DNA from: Odobenus rosmarus divergens
Lineage: Eukaryota; Chordata; Mammalia; Carnivora; Odobenidae
Length of the DNA: 64,000 bases
Direction of reading: 5' to 3'
Assembly (NCBI RefSeq): GCF_000321225.1
Contig: NW_004450945.1
Location: forward strand, 293,422 to 357,421
Shown: piece by piece, positions 23,976 to 35,800 of the stretch
Numbering within the stretch: the stretch's first letter is position 1
Layout: every line of letters starts with the position of its first letter
Program-made: the position numbers and the translations under genes
Notes under the pieces: model-generated
The model's database searches: none
The model's input: the letters and a program-made list of their open reading frames with translations, nothing else
Told to the model about the DNA's origin: nothing

Positions 23976-25160
23976 GACTTCATGTATCATTACTAATATC
24001 ACTCAGTATCAATATCAACGACGTTCCCTGTCATTCTTCTCCCTTTATTTCCCCATCCATGGAAATATTTTTTGCACTTTTTCTTATTCCTCGTCTCTAA
24101 AGATATAACGGAGACTTCCAAATTCATGACCTGTGCATTTGTCAGAGTCTACTTGCTTTTCACCTTTCTTGGGTTTGTAATGGGACTTTCATACTGACCC
24201 TATTAGCTTCCATTTCAGGCTACATTGGAAGAAATGCTCCATACCTCAGATCCTTTTTAGTTTAATTTCCTTCAATCTAACTTAATTAAGATGTTTAGAA
24301 TATTTTGTGTAAGTACACAATCTAATTGTCACGACAAAATGCACAGGGACCTCCAGAAGTTGACTGGAACACACACACTGTGGAATCTCTCCCCTCCCGC
24401 CTCTCTACTCAGGGAGCCCCAGCTGGTGAGTCAGGGTTGTGCTGGCAGAACCCTTGAAAGAGCCTAGAAAATAAAATTCTTGAGAAGGGCAGATTCCTTT
24501 TCTCAGTGGAAAATGCCAGGTTGTAAAAACAGAGGCTGAATGACTGAATTCACAGCAGTAATTATCTCGGAATGATAATTAACTATTTTCTTCAAGTTTT
24601 CAGAGATTTCAAGGCTTCCCACTTTGCTCTAACTATATCTGTTTTAGTTATGAGTGTGTTTGGATTTTCTGCTTGGATTCTAGAGAATGATTGAAAACTT
24701 GTTTTCTTCTTCCTTCCCAGGATTTTTGCACTCATTCCCCACTTGCTCTTGTAGTCTGTGATGGGGATTACTTCTGTGGAACCAGTTTTTGTTGTTGTTG
24801 TTGTTGTTGTTTGTGCTTCTTTCAATTTAAATGACCATCAGTGAATGTATCCATCTTTAGTCCCAAGCATTAAGATAACTTTTTAACATACTGGGGCAGT
24901 TAAGGTCCCAAGCTCTTCGGCATCAGATGGATTTGGTCTAGTTTGGTTTCTGCCACACGGTGGTATATAAATGGTGGGGTGACAAGAATGTCTACCCCAG
25001 GTGCAAGCAGTAAGACAGTGCGTTGTTGGTAGAGAATTTATAAACAATAATAAAACTGACTATAATTTAGTCTGATTTTTATTATCACCATGTGCATGTA
25101 CTTCTAAAAAATGTCAGTAATAAAATATTCCTCCTTGAAAAAATTCTTCTTTAGTCCAAG
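23976..25160. other. Single-copy intergenic DNA with a (TTG)n run
   Basis: No gene recognised. A (GTT)n microsatellite lies at 24790-24811 and accounts for a Thr-rich open frame on the - strand. Confidence 0.45.
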
Positions 25161-25168
25161 TTCTAAAC

Positions 25169-25637
25169 CAATGATTCTCAAGGTATACTTTGACCTAAGA
25201 CCAATGGAAGTACTAGGGATCCTTCTGGGAAGCCTGTGAGGTCAAAACTATTTTTATAATAACACTAAACTATCATTCGCCCTTTTCTCTCCTATTCTCT
25301 CTTGAGTGTACAGTGAAGTTTCCAGAAGCTGTAATGTGATAGTACAACCTACTGGATGATGAAGCAAATAGGAGTGTTTACTGCTAGCGAAAATGCAAAG
25401 CAATGTACTTCCAAGCTAATTTTAATGTAGTTTTTCATTAAAAATATGTTGTTGCCATGTAATATTTTCATTGTTATTTTAAAATGAGTTATAAATACAT
25501 ACTTAAATGTTTTCCAATCTAATTTCTAATATGGTAAATATCACTAGATATCTATAAAAAAGTAAAAGATGTTTCACATCTCAAATGATTCTTAATAATT
25601 TAAGAGATCCTGAGACCAAAAAGTTTGAAAATCACTG
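25169..25637. mobile_element. hAT-type DNA transposon (non-autonomous), near-complete, perfect 8-bp TSD
   Basis: A 469-bp element with inverted ends CAATGATTCTCAA and TTGAAAATCACTG. A perfect 8-bp duplication TTCTAAAC flanks it (25161-25168, 25638-25645), as expected for hAT transposition. The inside is AT-rich and non-coding. The ...CTGAGACCAAAAAGTTTGA... end is typical of a known Charlie-like family that I cannot name. Confidence 0.85.
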
Positions 25638-25959
25638 TTCTAAACAACAGCTGTCATTAATTTTCTTTTTGATAGCTGTGGACTGTTCCTCTGAAAGGAT
25701 GAAACATATATTGTAAGTATACACATTTAACAAGTAATCAATTGATGGACATTATTTCTAATCTTTACTATTATTCACAGATCCACAATTAATATACTTA
25801 TGAACAATTACTCTCACGCTTACCTATAAGATGTCTATATAATATATCATCCAGTGAGGACATCTTTGAGACTGAAGGGGTAAGGATGTTTGTGACTGTG
25901 CTGGGACAAAACAAGTCTAAGCCAGGACAATATCCCAGTGAAACTGAGATGCCTCATCA

Positions 25960-26210
25960 CTCCACTTCTATAGCACCTACTATGTGGCAAGCATTTGACA
26001 TATATTACTAAATTTTATAATCATGGCAACCCCATGAGGTACTTGTTATTATTATCCCCATTAAAAATCTTAGAAAATTCGGACATAAGAAATATCAAAT
26101 AATTTCCCCAATACCACACTTAGTAAATGTGAAACCAGGATTCAAACCCAAACAGCGTGACTCCAGCATCTATGCTGTTAACTTCCACAGTATGCTGTCT
26201 CTCTTTAAGA
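25960..26210 (-). repeat. MIR element
   Basis: Near-complete reverse MIR: AGCACCTACTATGTGGCAAGC, CAACCCCATGAGGTACTTG, TATTATCCCCATTAAAAATC, ACCAGGATTCAAACCCAAAC and CATCTATGCTGTTAACTTCC. Confidence 0.8.
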
Positions 26211-26504
26211 CATGTAGGGACTTACCAAAGCCTAAATTCCTAGAATTACAATTGTGAGTAAAAATGTATGTGATTTTTTATGCTGATAGATATTGCCATA
26301 TATCATCCCATAAGGTTGATCCAATATTCACTACCCAAGAATGCATAAGCTTATCTATTTCCACAAATTCTCACCAATGTTGTGCATTATCAATCCTTAT
26401 AAAAAATACTTGCCATTCTGATATGAGAAAAATAGTATTTCAGTGTTTGCTTTGCTCCTATTCTGATGGTAGTTGAACATACTTTCATGTGTTTAAGAAT
26501 GATA

Positions 26505-27055
26505 TGTTGTAATCGTTAATTTTATGTGTCAACTTGCCTGAGCTAAGGAACACCCAAGTAGTTGGTAAAACTTTACTGGGTGTGTCTGTGAGGGTGTCTC
26601 TTGAAGGGATTTGTATTAGCATCAGTAGACTGAATAAAGAAGATCTCCCTTTCCAAAGCCGGTAGGCATCATCCAATCCACTGACAGCCTGAATGGAACA
26701 AAAAGATGGAAGAAGAGTGAATTTCCTCTCCTCATGAGCTGACATCCATCTTCTGCCCTCAGACACTGAAGCTCCTGGTTCTCAGGCTTTCAACCTCACA
26801 CCAGGACTTAACACCATTGGCCCACTGCTTCTCTGGCCTGCAGACTCAGACTGAATTACACTACCAGCTTTCCAGGCTCTCCTGCTTACAGATGGCAAAC
26901 TGTGGGACTATGGGCCTCTAAAACCATGTATGGTAATTCCTATAATAAGTTTCCTCTTATCTATATGTATCTCTCTCTCTCTCTTTCATTCTATCTACCT
27001 ACCTACCTACCTATCTATCCTATTGGTTCTTTATCTCTAGAGAATGTTGAATAAT
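26505..27055. repeat. Widespread mammalian interspersed repeat, family not assigned
   Basis: Starts GTTAATTTTATGTGTCAACTT, has GTGTCTGTGAGGGTGTCTC and ATCCACTGACAGCCTGAATGG, and ends CCTATTGGTTCTTTATCTC, a well-known mammalian repeat pattern. The inner (CT)n/(CTAC)n run at about 26969-27018 is a microsatellite that belongs to it. Confidence 0.6.
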
Positions 27056-28464
27056 ACATATGTACTGGCATTTCTGTTCATAATTATTGCACTTTTTCAG
27101 TTATATTCTTCATCTTTTGCTTACTGATTTGGGGGGGCACTGTATTAAGGAAATCAGACCGATTATCGGTCATATGTATTTCGTGTGCATTCCCTCTTCT
27201 TTTCACTATGTTTATATTACTTTGTCATGTAGATTCTTAAAAATGTGTTTACATAATTAAATTCAATAATCTTTTTTTTCTCTTGGCTTTTGAACTGTCT
27301 TTTATACTCAACTGGATAGCCTCACCCTCTTTATGTGTGTGTTTTTATACGTGCGTATGTGTATAACTTTCAAAGTTTCTTCTTGCTTCTTTTATAGCTT
27401 AATTTCCACATTTCAGTCTGTAAATTACCTGTCATTTAGCTTAGTGTAGGTATGTAGTCACCTTTAATTTTATTTTCTAGCATACATTTTCAATTATTAT
27501 ATTACCATAATATAAATTAAATATGATGATGTTAGTTACCTCTCATTTCTCTACTTTTTCAAAAATATCCTGTATATTTTCTTGTCTAGTTTTCCACATG
27601 AATATTAGAAATAGCTAATCTAATTATAAAGTGAGAATTCCAGTCATGTTGTTAATTAATTTCTCTATTATTCTAATTTATATAGATTTAAATTTTGTAA
27701 TAGTTCACTTGAAGAAACTGGAATTCTTTTTCATTATTTCAAGTCTTACTTGAGTTTCTCAATACTTTTAAACTCATCTTCACACAGATCTTGTTTGAAT
27801 ATAGGAGGAATAGTCATTTTTATATAAGAATTCTGTACATAGGAACCTTACTGAATTATAATGTTGCAGTCTTAAATATGAACGCACAAACAATGATCAA
27901 ATATAAAATAAATCTTTCAAAAAGAAAGAGTAGAACAAATAAGCATAAAAGAGAAAAGATATCACTGGAGCTAACACAGATAATTCCAGAAAAACTTCAT
28001 ATAAAAACAACATTAATCAGAGGCCTTAGAGAGAATAGAAAAAATGGTTCATAAAAAAACAAAAACAGAATGCCATGGAAAAGGGGCAAATAAGTACAAG
28101 GAAGAGTTCTTGCAATTTAAAATAACTGTTCAGTTAAGCAGTTCAAGAACAGCATTGAAAGATGACTTCAAGGAAGTCTCCTGTTTTTATGCAAACCTAA
28201 TAACATTCTTTATTTTGGAAGGAAGGGATTTTGTTGCTGTTACACCTTTTATCTTGCATTTTGTTTTCTAACCCTAGTTTACCTACAGAAATAGGCAAAG
28301 CAACTTTTCAGTATTATTGTAGGCCAAATAAGTACTGCTTTGTTTTGATTTACTATATGAAATCTCCTTAGTTCTGACTTTGGCTTCACACGGCATACTT
28401 TTCCCTCATATTCTTGTTCAAGTACATAGTGTATTGTATTATGAAGTATCTATTTATACCTCTC

Positions 28465-28580
28465 TTTCACTACTAAGCTGGGAATTCCTAGAGGATAAAG
28501 ACTATCTGCTTAGACTCTTGCACACACATTCTGAAGAGAGCAACCCACACATAGTGGACACTCAGGATTGACATTGAATG
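28465..28580 (+). repeat. L2 3' end
   Basis: Forward L2 tail: GAATTCCTAGAGGATAAAGAC, then CACATAGTGGACACTCAGG. Confidence 0.55.
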
Positions 28581-28676
28581 GAAATTCAGTTTCACAACTG
28601 TTAATTTACCCTGTAGCAGGCACAACATTACAAATTATATGGAATCCCAGGTAAGACCAAGTCCATGATACCGTCT

Positions 28677-28888
28677 TTTTTTTTTTTAAGATTTTTTTTT
28701 TTTATTTGAGAAAGAGAGAGAGAGAGCTAGAAAGTGATAGAGCAAGCACAAGCAGGGGGTAGGGCAGAGGAAGGAGAAGCAGACTCTCCACTGAGCAGGG
28801 AGCCCAATGCAGGGCTCGATCCCAAGACCCTGGGATCATGACCTGAGCCGAAGGCAGACACTCAACCGACTGAGCCACCCAGGCGTCC
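28677..28888 (-). mobile_element. CanSINE, full length
   Basis: Reverse element: poly(T), (GA)n, CTGAGCAGGGAGCCCAATG, ending GAGCCACCCAGGCGTCCC. The target duplication is not clear. Confidence 0.9.
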
Positions 28889-28957
28889 CTATAATACTTT
28901 CAATGTAACTGAAAGTGGAGAAGATGAAAAAGAAAATTAACAAGCTACAAACTAGAA

Positions 28958-29165
28958 CTGGGTTTCTCCTGCTCAACCTCAGCACTATTATTTTGGACCA
29001 AAGAATTTCTTATTGGAGGGAACTGCCCTATGCATTTTAGAATGCTTAGCATTGTTTCTGGCCTCTACCCACCACAAGATCCCCCACAATCATGAGAGCC
29101 AAAAATGTCACCAGGCATTGCCAGATGTCCCCTGGTAGGGAAAAATGCCCCTGGTTGAGAACCAC
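28958..29165. mobile_element. Charlie-type hAT non-autonomous element
   Basis: GGGTTTCTCCTGCTCAACC and CCCCTGGTTGAGAACCACC form the two ends. The body has CTATGCATTTTAGAATGC, TTCTGGCCTCTACCCACC and CATTGCCAGATGTCCCCTGG in the order of a common MER family. The target duplication is degraded. Confidence 0.75.
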
Positions 29166-29488
29166 CAAGTTAATGTAAGACATGCTCCATAAAGTAATAT
29201 AAGCAAAGTACTTTGGAGATTCAAAATAAGGAGAGACATACCTAGTTGGAAAAGTCAGGAACGTTTTCAGAAATGAGTTGTTTAAATTGAGACATTATTA
29301 GCACTATATCCAAGGCATCTTTGAAATTTTGGCTAAAATGTTCATCCCTTGAGCTCTGAACAAGTTTGACTTGTTAATTTTGAGCATGAGTGTTAGTAAA
29401 GGGTATTTATAAAGCTAGAGGAAAATTACGCTATGAATATTTTCTGACATATAAATATCAAGGAGATAATGCTATTCTTTAGCTGACT

Positions 29489-29512
29489 GTGTGTGTGTGT
29501 GTGTGTGTGTGT
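29489..29512. repeat. (GT)12 microsatellite at the 3' end of the RPL30 pseudogene
   Basis: Twelve perfect GT units, lying where the poly(A) tail of the retrocopy should be. Confidence 0.95.
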
Positions 29513-29974
29513 TTAAAACAAGCTCTGGTCAGTTTTATTAAAGAAAAATTTTGCGTGATTAACTTTTCACTAGGCTGTTCTGGCAAGATTCTAATGTTAT
29601 CAGAATCACCTGGATCAATGATAGCCAATGTGCATACTCTGTAATATTTCCCACATTCTGTGCCCAATTCAATATTATTGCCACGGTGGTGATAGACACT
29701 AGTTTTGGCCAACATGACATGGTATTCTATTTCAGATTTCCTCCAGTCTGGACAGTTGTTGGCAAGGATGACCAGTTTGGTTTAGCCATATCGGAGCATT
29801 TTCAGAGTCTGCTTGTACTCCAGCACATACTTTCCACTTTTCATAACAAGTGGGAGCCCAGAGTTGATCGATCCCAGGGACGTTTTTGTCTACTTTGCAG
29901 CCACCATCTTCCTGCCTTAGGTGCAAGATGGCCCCAACCAAAAGCAGCTGCCAAAATGGCCGGGTAAGAGGAAG
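29511..29974 (-). pseudogene. RPL30 processed pseudogene
   Basis: An intronless copy of ribosomal protein L30 mRNA. Reading on the - strand, it has a 5' UTR (CCGGCCAT...GGCAGGAAG), a start codon at 29907, and a coding region to 29560 that is exactly 115 codons plus the mutated stop, the length of RPL30. It keeps recognisable stretches such as [27 protein letters not shown] and PEQ. It is dead: codon 6 AAG is now TAG, a second stop replaces the Lys after the MLRYG segment, and the normal stop is TTA. An AATAAA lies downstream, and a (CA)12 run then takes the place of the poly(A) tail. No introns and no net indels, so this is retrotransposition, not gene duplication. Confidence 0.93.
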
Positions 29975-30431
29975 GAAAGAAACTGATTCTTTGTATATTC
30001 TCCAAGTACATCTCTAGATTTGCAGTTTTTTTTGCTTCCATCTTGAAAATGCAATTTAGTAGTATTATCTATTTTCTTCATAAATTATTCCTGTTTCATC
30101 CTATAATGACCATCTTAATTCCTAGTGAGCCTTTTTTTTTGTTTTACTGTCTATTTTGTTATTAATATAAAGTAAGCATTTCTTTAGTTAGACATTGTTT
30201 GATATCTTTTCCCACCTTCATAATTTCATCATTAATTATTTTATTATTTATTATGTAAGACTTTTCTTTTGTAAATAGCATATTTTGATGTTGTTCTTTA
30301 TTCTGAGAGTCTTTTAACAGGCAATATTATACCATTTATATTTAACTTTCGATCTTAAACCATTTACATATTAGTTAGTGATAACTTTAGATTTATTTCA
30401 CCATCTCAATTTTGTATATATAGAGAAACTA

Positions 30432-30620
30432 CAGTGGTAACAGAATGGACTCCAGACCCAGATTCTCTGAGTTCTAGCTATGTGAGTTTGAGCAATTTAA
30501 ATCATTTGCATTGCAAATTTAATAATCTGTAAAATGACATGCTTATGATGTTTGTTGCCTGACATCATTGTAAGAATTAAATGTGAAAACACATCTAATA
30601 CACTTATAATGCTGCTTAAT
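30432..30620 (+). repeat. MIR element
   Basis: Forward MIR: GTAACAGAATGGACTCCAGA, TTCTAGCTATGTGAGTTTGAG, ATAATCTGTAAAATGACATG, TTGTAAGAATTAAATGTG. Confidence 0.75.
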
Positions 30621-30731
30621 TTTACTATATGCCCTTGATGACTTTATTTGTATATGCAATTTTATACTTTCTATACTATGCCTTTTTCTTTATACTTTTT
30701 CTCCTTCCTGTTCTTCCATTGGATTAATCTT

Positions 30732-30915
30732 TTTTTTTTTAAAGATTTTATTCATTCATGAGAGACAGAGGGGGAGAGAGAGAGAGAGAGAGAAGCAGAG
30801 GGAGAAGCAGGCTCCCAAGGAGCAGGGAGCCCGATGCGGGACTCGATCCCAGGACCCTGGGATCATGACCTGAGCCGAAGGCAGACGCCCAACCATCTGA
30901 GCCACCCAGGCGCCC
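30732..30915 (-). mobile_element. CanSINE, young-looking
   Basis: Reverse element with a clean poly(T), (GA)n and intact head. Perfect 18-bp target duplication TTCCATTGGATTAATCTT at 30714-30731 and 30916-30933. Confidence 0.95.
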
Positions 30916-32334
30916 TTCCATTGGATTAATCTTAGTGTAATATAACTTATGTCTTGTTCTTGTCCTACTAATTTCAATTTTACAGTGCCATTTATATTCT
31001 TCTGTGTTACTTTTAACTTCTAAAGTTTACTTAAAGTTTAATCAGTAGCTTTGCTTTCCACACAACCAATACAAAGATTATAAGATTATTTACTCACATA
31101 TTTCCCAATATTTTCTTGCATCCCACTACTTCCAGGACTTAAAATGCTTCTTCCTGAAGGAGGAGCCTGTCAGGGGAAAATTCTCTCAGTCTTTGTTTAT
31201 CTGAAATTTTCTTCATATGACCCTCATTCTTGAGAGATTAGCTGGACAGAGAATTATAGGTTGACAGTTCCTCTCTTACCACACTGTAAAGATATTATTC
31301 CATGATCTTGATCCCTATTGTTTTTGTTGAGCTATCTATAGTTGGTCTAATTACAGTTCTTTTTATGTCATGTCTTCTCTATTTTGTATTTTACATATTC
31401 TCTTTGATTTAATGTTCTGAAGTTTTAATAAAATATGTCTAAGTGTGGAATTATTTATTCTTTATGGAGCTTATGCTTCTTGAAAATGAAGAATTTTAAT
31501 TCTGAAAATTCTCAACTATGTTGTGTTCAAAAAACTATGTTATTACTTTTCATTTTGTCTCCTGGAACTCCTATCAAACCTGTGTTGGGCATTTATTCAG
31601 TCTATTCTCCCTGTCTCTGAACTTCTCTTCCATGTTTCTATCTCACTGTCTCTGGACAGTGCTGCATCCCACTGGATTGTGCTGGAATGTGCTGAATTCT
31701 AGATGATTTTCTCCAATTTATCTCTCAATTCTCTGATTCACTCTTCAGTTCTTAATAATCTTCCCCAAACTATTTTATTGTGACAATTCAATAGACCTCC
31801 TTCTGTGAGATTTTCTTGTGATCCAATGGTAGAAAGTCTCTTTAGAATATTTTTGTATTTGCTCTGTTAGGTACTCAAGGATTTGGAACCAATTTTTATC
31901 TTAATTATTGAGAAGCAAGTTTCCTCTATCTTGTAGTTATTGGTAACTTAGACTCTAATATTCAAAGACTTGAGTTCAGGTTTCCAAGTTCTCCTTTTTC
32001 TTTTTTTTCAATCCAGAATCTAGCCAGGGAGAAGCTTCATTGCTGTCCATCTGCTTCCTATGTCAGTATTTAGATTTTATTCTACTTTACCTTTTCACTG
32101 AGGTTTCAATTCTCTTAGGGCCCCAGCTATATGTATCAATCTTTTTTCCAACTTCTCCCATGAATGAACTAAAGTTTGGTCATAAAAATCCAAGTGCTAG
32201 ATACACTGAGTCTGATACTCAATGCTTCTATTTATTGTGCCCTATGACTTCCAGAGATTCAGCCCATGAACTTACCACTTTTCATTTCTACCACCTGCGG
32301 ATTTTTATTCCATTTTGTTAGTTCAGCCACACAT

Positions 32335-34550
32335 TTCATAAATTGTTGTATTAAATCCAGAATCTCTAGCTGTTGATAGTAGGAGGAATTTACTACTTTA
32401 GCCCACCATTTTACCAGAATCAGATGGACTGGCACTGTCTATCAATTCTAATAATTTGTATATGGAATGCTCACCATGCCCAAGACATCATAGGAAAGTA
32501 CAATAATATTTTCAAAGAGCTTTTAATTCAAACTCCTGTTGATGGTAATGGCAACAGGATTTCTCCATTTTCAAGTGGTAGGAAAGCAGAAAGTTACCTG
32601 GTTTATTAAAAACATTCAGCTAACCTTACAACAGAAACCCAGACACTTCTTTTGGCCTCACTTCTAGGACCTTCCTATTTCAAAGAGCAAAGATGAATAT
32701 CTAGGTCATAATAATATAACAAATCACACATTGTGGTTCTAGAGATGTTACTAAGAAAAGAATTACTAGTAAAACATAAAGATGGTGAAATTATATTAAA
32801 GCTAGAGTTATTGACACGTTCTTTGAAAATCTGAAATAAAAAGGAAAATAAATTATTCACAGCCATTGAAATTCTGAGGTTCTCAATAATAATGATATTT
32901 GGTATTTATCATGCTGCATTTATATGGACCACCCAAACGTGAAATTTCAAATATAATATGCATGAATTCATTGATAAAATACCTTAAAGCAGAATATATT
33001 TCAGTATTCATTGCTAAATGGTTTTGCCAAAGAAATTGAACAGATAATGCTTCATGTAAAGTGCCAGGTATTATCATGTAATTTCAAATTCCAGTCTAAA
33101 ACTCTATCAATATTTTTTAAATGGGATAAAACACACAACTTTTATATTTTTAAAAGTCATTTGCTTCCTCTCTGTCTTTTCCTTCCTAAAATTAAGTGAA
33201 ACTTAAGGCTTGAAATCACAAATAAATTATTTTTAGCATAGCTTTTTACCTATATGCCAGTTACAAGTAATATCTGAATACAAATTCTAATGAACAAATG
33301 GGTATGTTGTGAGGAAGCAGAAATAAAGTAACTGCATGAAGGAGCAAATGTAATTTAAAAATTACTCCTTATTCATTTACTGAGGAGTAAAAAGCTTATT
33401 AAAATCAAAAATTATAGTCACCATGGTTTAAGTCTTAAATCCATAAATTTCAGATGTGTTTTATTGCTTAGCTATTCTTCTAAGTGATGAGAACCATAAA
33501 GAGCTTTCAGACAGCCTCTCGTACTGCAGGCTCATCATATTCTTAATTGCTTTCTCTAAAAAATGAAACTGATCTATAAGTTAATAAGCAGATAGGATAA
33601 TTTCTAATTTAGATCCCTAATTCCAAGCCCGCCTGAAACCTAAGCAAAGAAAAATATGCTGAGAGGACATGATGGATCAGCAGACGGTGATTATTTCAGC
33701 CTCAACTAATGGAGCGGCAACATTGTAGACTGTCACAGATCAAAACCCAGTCTCTGCATACTTCTTAGGTCTCTCTTTGACTTTGGCAAAATGCTAAAAT
33801 GCTTCTTAATAATTGAACATACTAAACAAAATTATCTTTTAAGAAAGCTGGGTCAGGATTCTGAGTATAATAACCCCTTATTTTCTGTAGAAATTTGGAA
33901 TTTATAAAGGGTTTCTGCAAAGTTGTCTGATAACACATTCCTAAGCAAAATGATGCTCTGAAAAGCAAAATGACTTTCCCAAGTACAAACAACTAATTAA
34001 TTTCAAATAAGAATAAAAGTGACTTCCTTTCCTCATATACTGAAGATGTAGGATTAATAATTGAATACTGTTTCTTTTGTCATACCCTTTCTCCTTCCTT
34101 ATAATCAGAACTATATATAATTCCCTCTGGAATATATAACCCCCCCCAAAAAAACAAAAAAACAAAAAAACTGGGGCAGAATACTTAACAACAAAAAAAA
34201 AACAATGTGAGTTCCAGTTCTGGTATAGTTATGTGGGCTTCCAATAGCCCAACCCTACTGTTGATAAGAGCTATAAAATCTAGGCAAAACAAACAAAGAA
34301 AAACAACTCTAGACTGTGAAAAGGAGTCTTGGTATGAAGAAGCAACACTATGGGAGGAGTTTTCAAGGTTTATTTGTTTGTCTGCTTTCTTTTAGAAGTA
34401 TTTGAAGGTAAACTACACCTTCAGGTTGATACAATGTGGAAATTCCAACAACTTTTTTCTGGCCACAGGAAACAAAAAAAGGAAAATAGGTGGGCTAGGG
34501 ATGTGGGCAGATGGCCGAGAGCTAGAGAAAGAATTGCTAATTTTGGGAAT
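32335..34550. other. Repeat-poor intergenic DNA
   Basis: AT-rich single-copy DNA, with only an A-rich/C-run patch at 34140-34202. No gene recognised. The part 32640-33780 has no simple sequence and may hold conserved elements, unproven. Confidence 0.4.
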
Positions 34551-34559
34551 AAATTCTCA

Positions 34560-35450
34560 TAAGTCTCAGCCCAGCTAAGTACAGGACTGACTCAAACAAT
34601 GGAGTAATGTTTTAAGAAACTGATCTGAGACTTGAGCCACCATCCTCAGAAAATGAGACAGAATTTGTAATCTAAATATAATTGGATTGATTGACCACTA
34701 AAAGAGAGTAAAAATGTTTTCCAGAGAATTATAGCAGAATACATAGTATAAAAATAAAACATTCACAGTTTTCCTGACATGATCCAAAATTAACTGATAT
34801 ACACAAAATTAGTAATTGTGAGCTATTCTAAGAGAAAGGCAATCAACAGATGTCAATCTAAAATGACATAGATGTTGAAATGATATGATAGGACTTTACA
34901 GTGGCTATTATACTGTGCTTCATGGGGAAAAGAAGATATATTAGAAAAAATAGGAAATCTCAGTAAAGAAACAGAAAACAACAAAGAAATTTTAGACCTA
35001 GCAGAATGGAGACGAGAGAGGAAAATGTCAGTGAACTTGAACATAGATCAATAGAAATTACCAATCTTAAGAAGGGGAAAAATAAGATTGAAAAAATGAG
35101 TAAGTACTCAGAGACCTTTGGGACAATCTAAAAAGGCTTAACATATGCATAATTGGTGCCCAGAAGGAAAAGAGGAGTAAGGATAGGAAAAAAAAAAAAA
35201 AGAAGAAGAAGAAGAAAAAGATTTAAAAAAATGACCAAACCCCTTAAAATTTTAGATAAAGGATATACATTTACAGACTCAAGAAAGTCCATAACTCCCA
35301 AGAAAGCTAAACCCAAAGAAACCCATGTGAATAGAAATTATAATCAAACTAACAAGCAAAGATAGTGAAAATATCTTGGAAATGGAGAAAAATGACACAT
35401 TACATATAAGATAACAATTTAAATTTCTGCAGATTTCTTGGTACCATATG
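34560..35450 (+). mobile_element. LINE-1/HAL1 ORF1-region fragment
   Basis: Forward blocks: TGAACATAGATCAATAGAAA, AGACTCAAGAAAGTCCATAA, AACCCAAAGAAACCCATG, GGAGAAAAATGACACATTAC. A (GAA)n-like purine run lies at 35189-35222. No intact frame. Confidence 0.6.
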
Positions 35451-35552
35451 GATGAGTTAACTTAAAATGAATTGCACCAAAATGCAGGAGCTAAAACTAT
35501 AAAACTCTCAGAAAAAAAAAATGTGTAAACTTTTATCTTTGAATTAGGCACT

Positions 35553-35614
35553 GGTTTTTTTTGTTGTTGTTGTTATTTGTTTTGTTTTGTTTTGTTTTGT
35601 TTTGTTTTGTTTTA
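35553..35614. repeat. (GTT)n/(GTTTT)n simple repeat inside L1
   Basis: GTTGTTGTTG followed by about seven GTTTT units, in place of the L1 sequence expected here. Confidence 0.9.
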
Positions 35615-35690
35615 GGGATGACAACTAAAACACAACTAACCGTAGAAAAAAAGATAAATTGGGCTTCATTAAAATTAAAAAATTTGTACT

Positions 35691-35800
35691 TAATTTTTTT
35701 GAAGATTTTAAGTAATCTCTACACCCAAGGTGGGGCTCAAACACACAATCTTGAGATCAAGAGTCACACGCTCCTCTGACTGAGCCAGCCAGGCACCCCA
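35691..35800 (-). mobile_element. Short CanSINE inserted in L1
   Basis: Reverse short form: AAGTAATCTCTACACCCAAG, TTGAGATCAAGAGTCACACG, GAGCCAGCCAGGCACCCC. The L1 phrase ATTTGTACTT before it recurs as TTTTGTACTT after it, a decayed target duplication. Confidence 0.85.

Larger units (their letters stand above)
25680..27880 (-). mobile_element. Old LINE-1 (L1M), antisense, with other repeats inside it
   Basis: Block order fits antisense L1M: TTGATGGACATTATTTCTAA, GATAGATATTGCCATATATC, TTCTCACCAATGTTG, GGTAGTTGAACATACTTTC, then after 27060 TATTAAGGAAATCAGACC and finally CAGATCTTGTTTGAATATAGG. A MIR (25960-26210) and an unassigned repeat (26505-27055) interrupt it. Highly diverged. Confidence 0.5.
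30060..32330 (-). mobile_element. LINE-1/HAL1, antisense, split by MIR and CanSINE
   Basis: Right part is antisense ORF1-side L1/HAL1: TCTCAGTCTTTGTTTATCTG, AGAATTATAGGTTGACAG, AAATATGTCTAAGTGTGGA, TTTATGGAGCTTATGCTTC, CCTGGAACTCCTATCA. Left part (GGCAATATTATACCATTTA) is the adjoining region. A MIR (30432-30620) and a CanSINE (30732-30915) sit in it. All short open frames here are non-genic. Confidence 0.6.

Noticed and set aside
29732..29941. 69-codon open frame starting MVGAILHLRQEDGG on the - strand.
   Set aside because: It is an out-of-frame reading of the RPL30 pseudogene and its 5' UTR.
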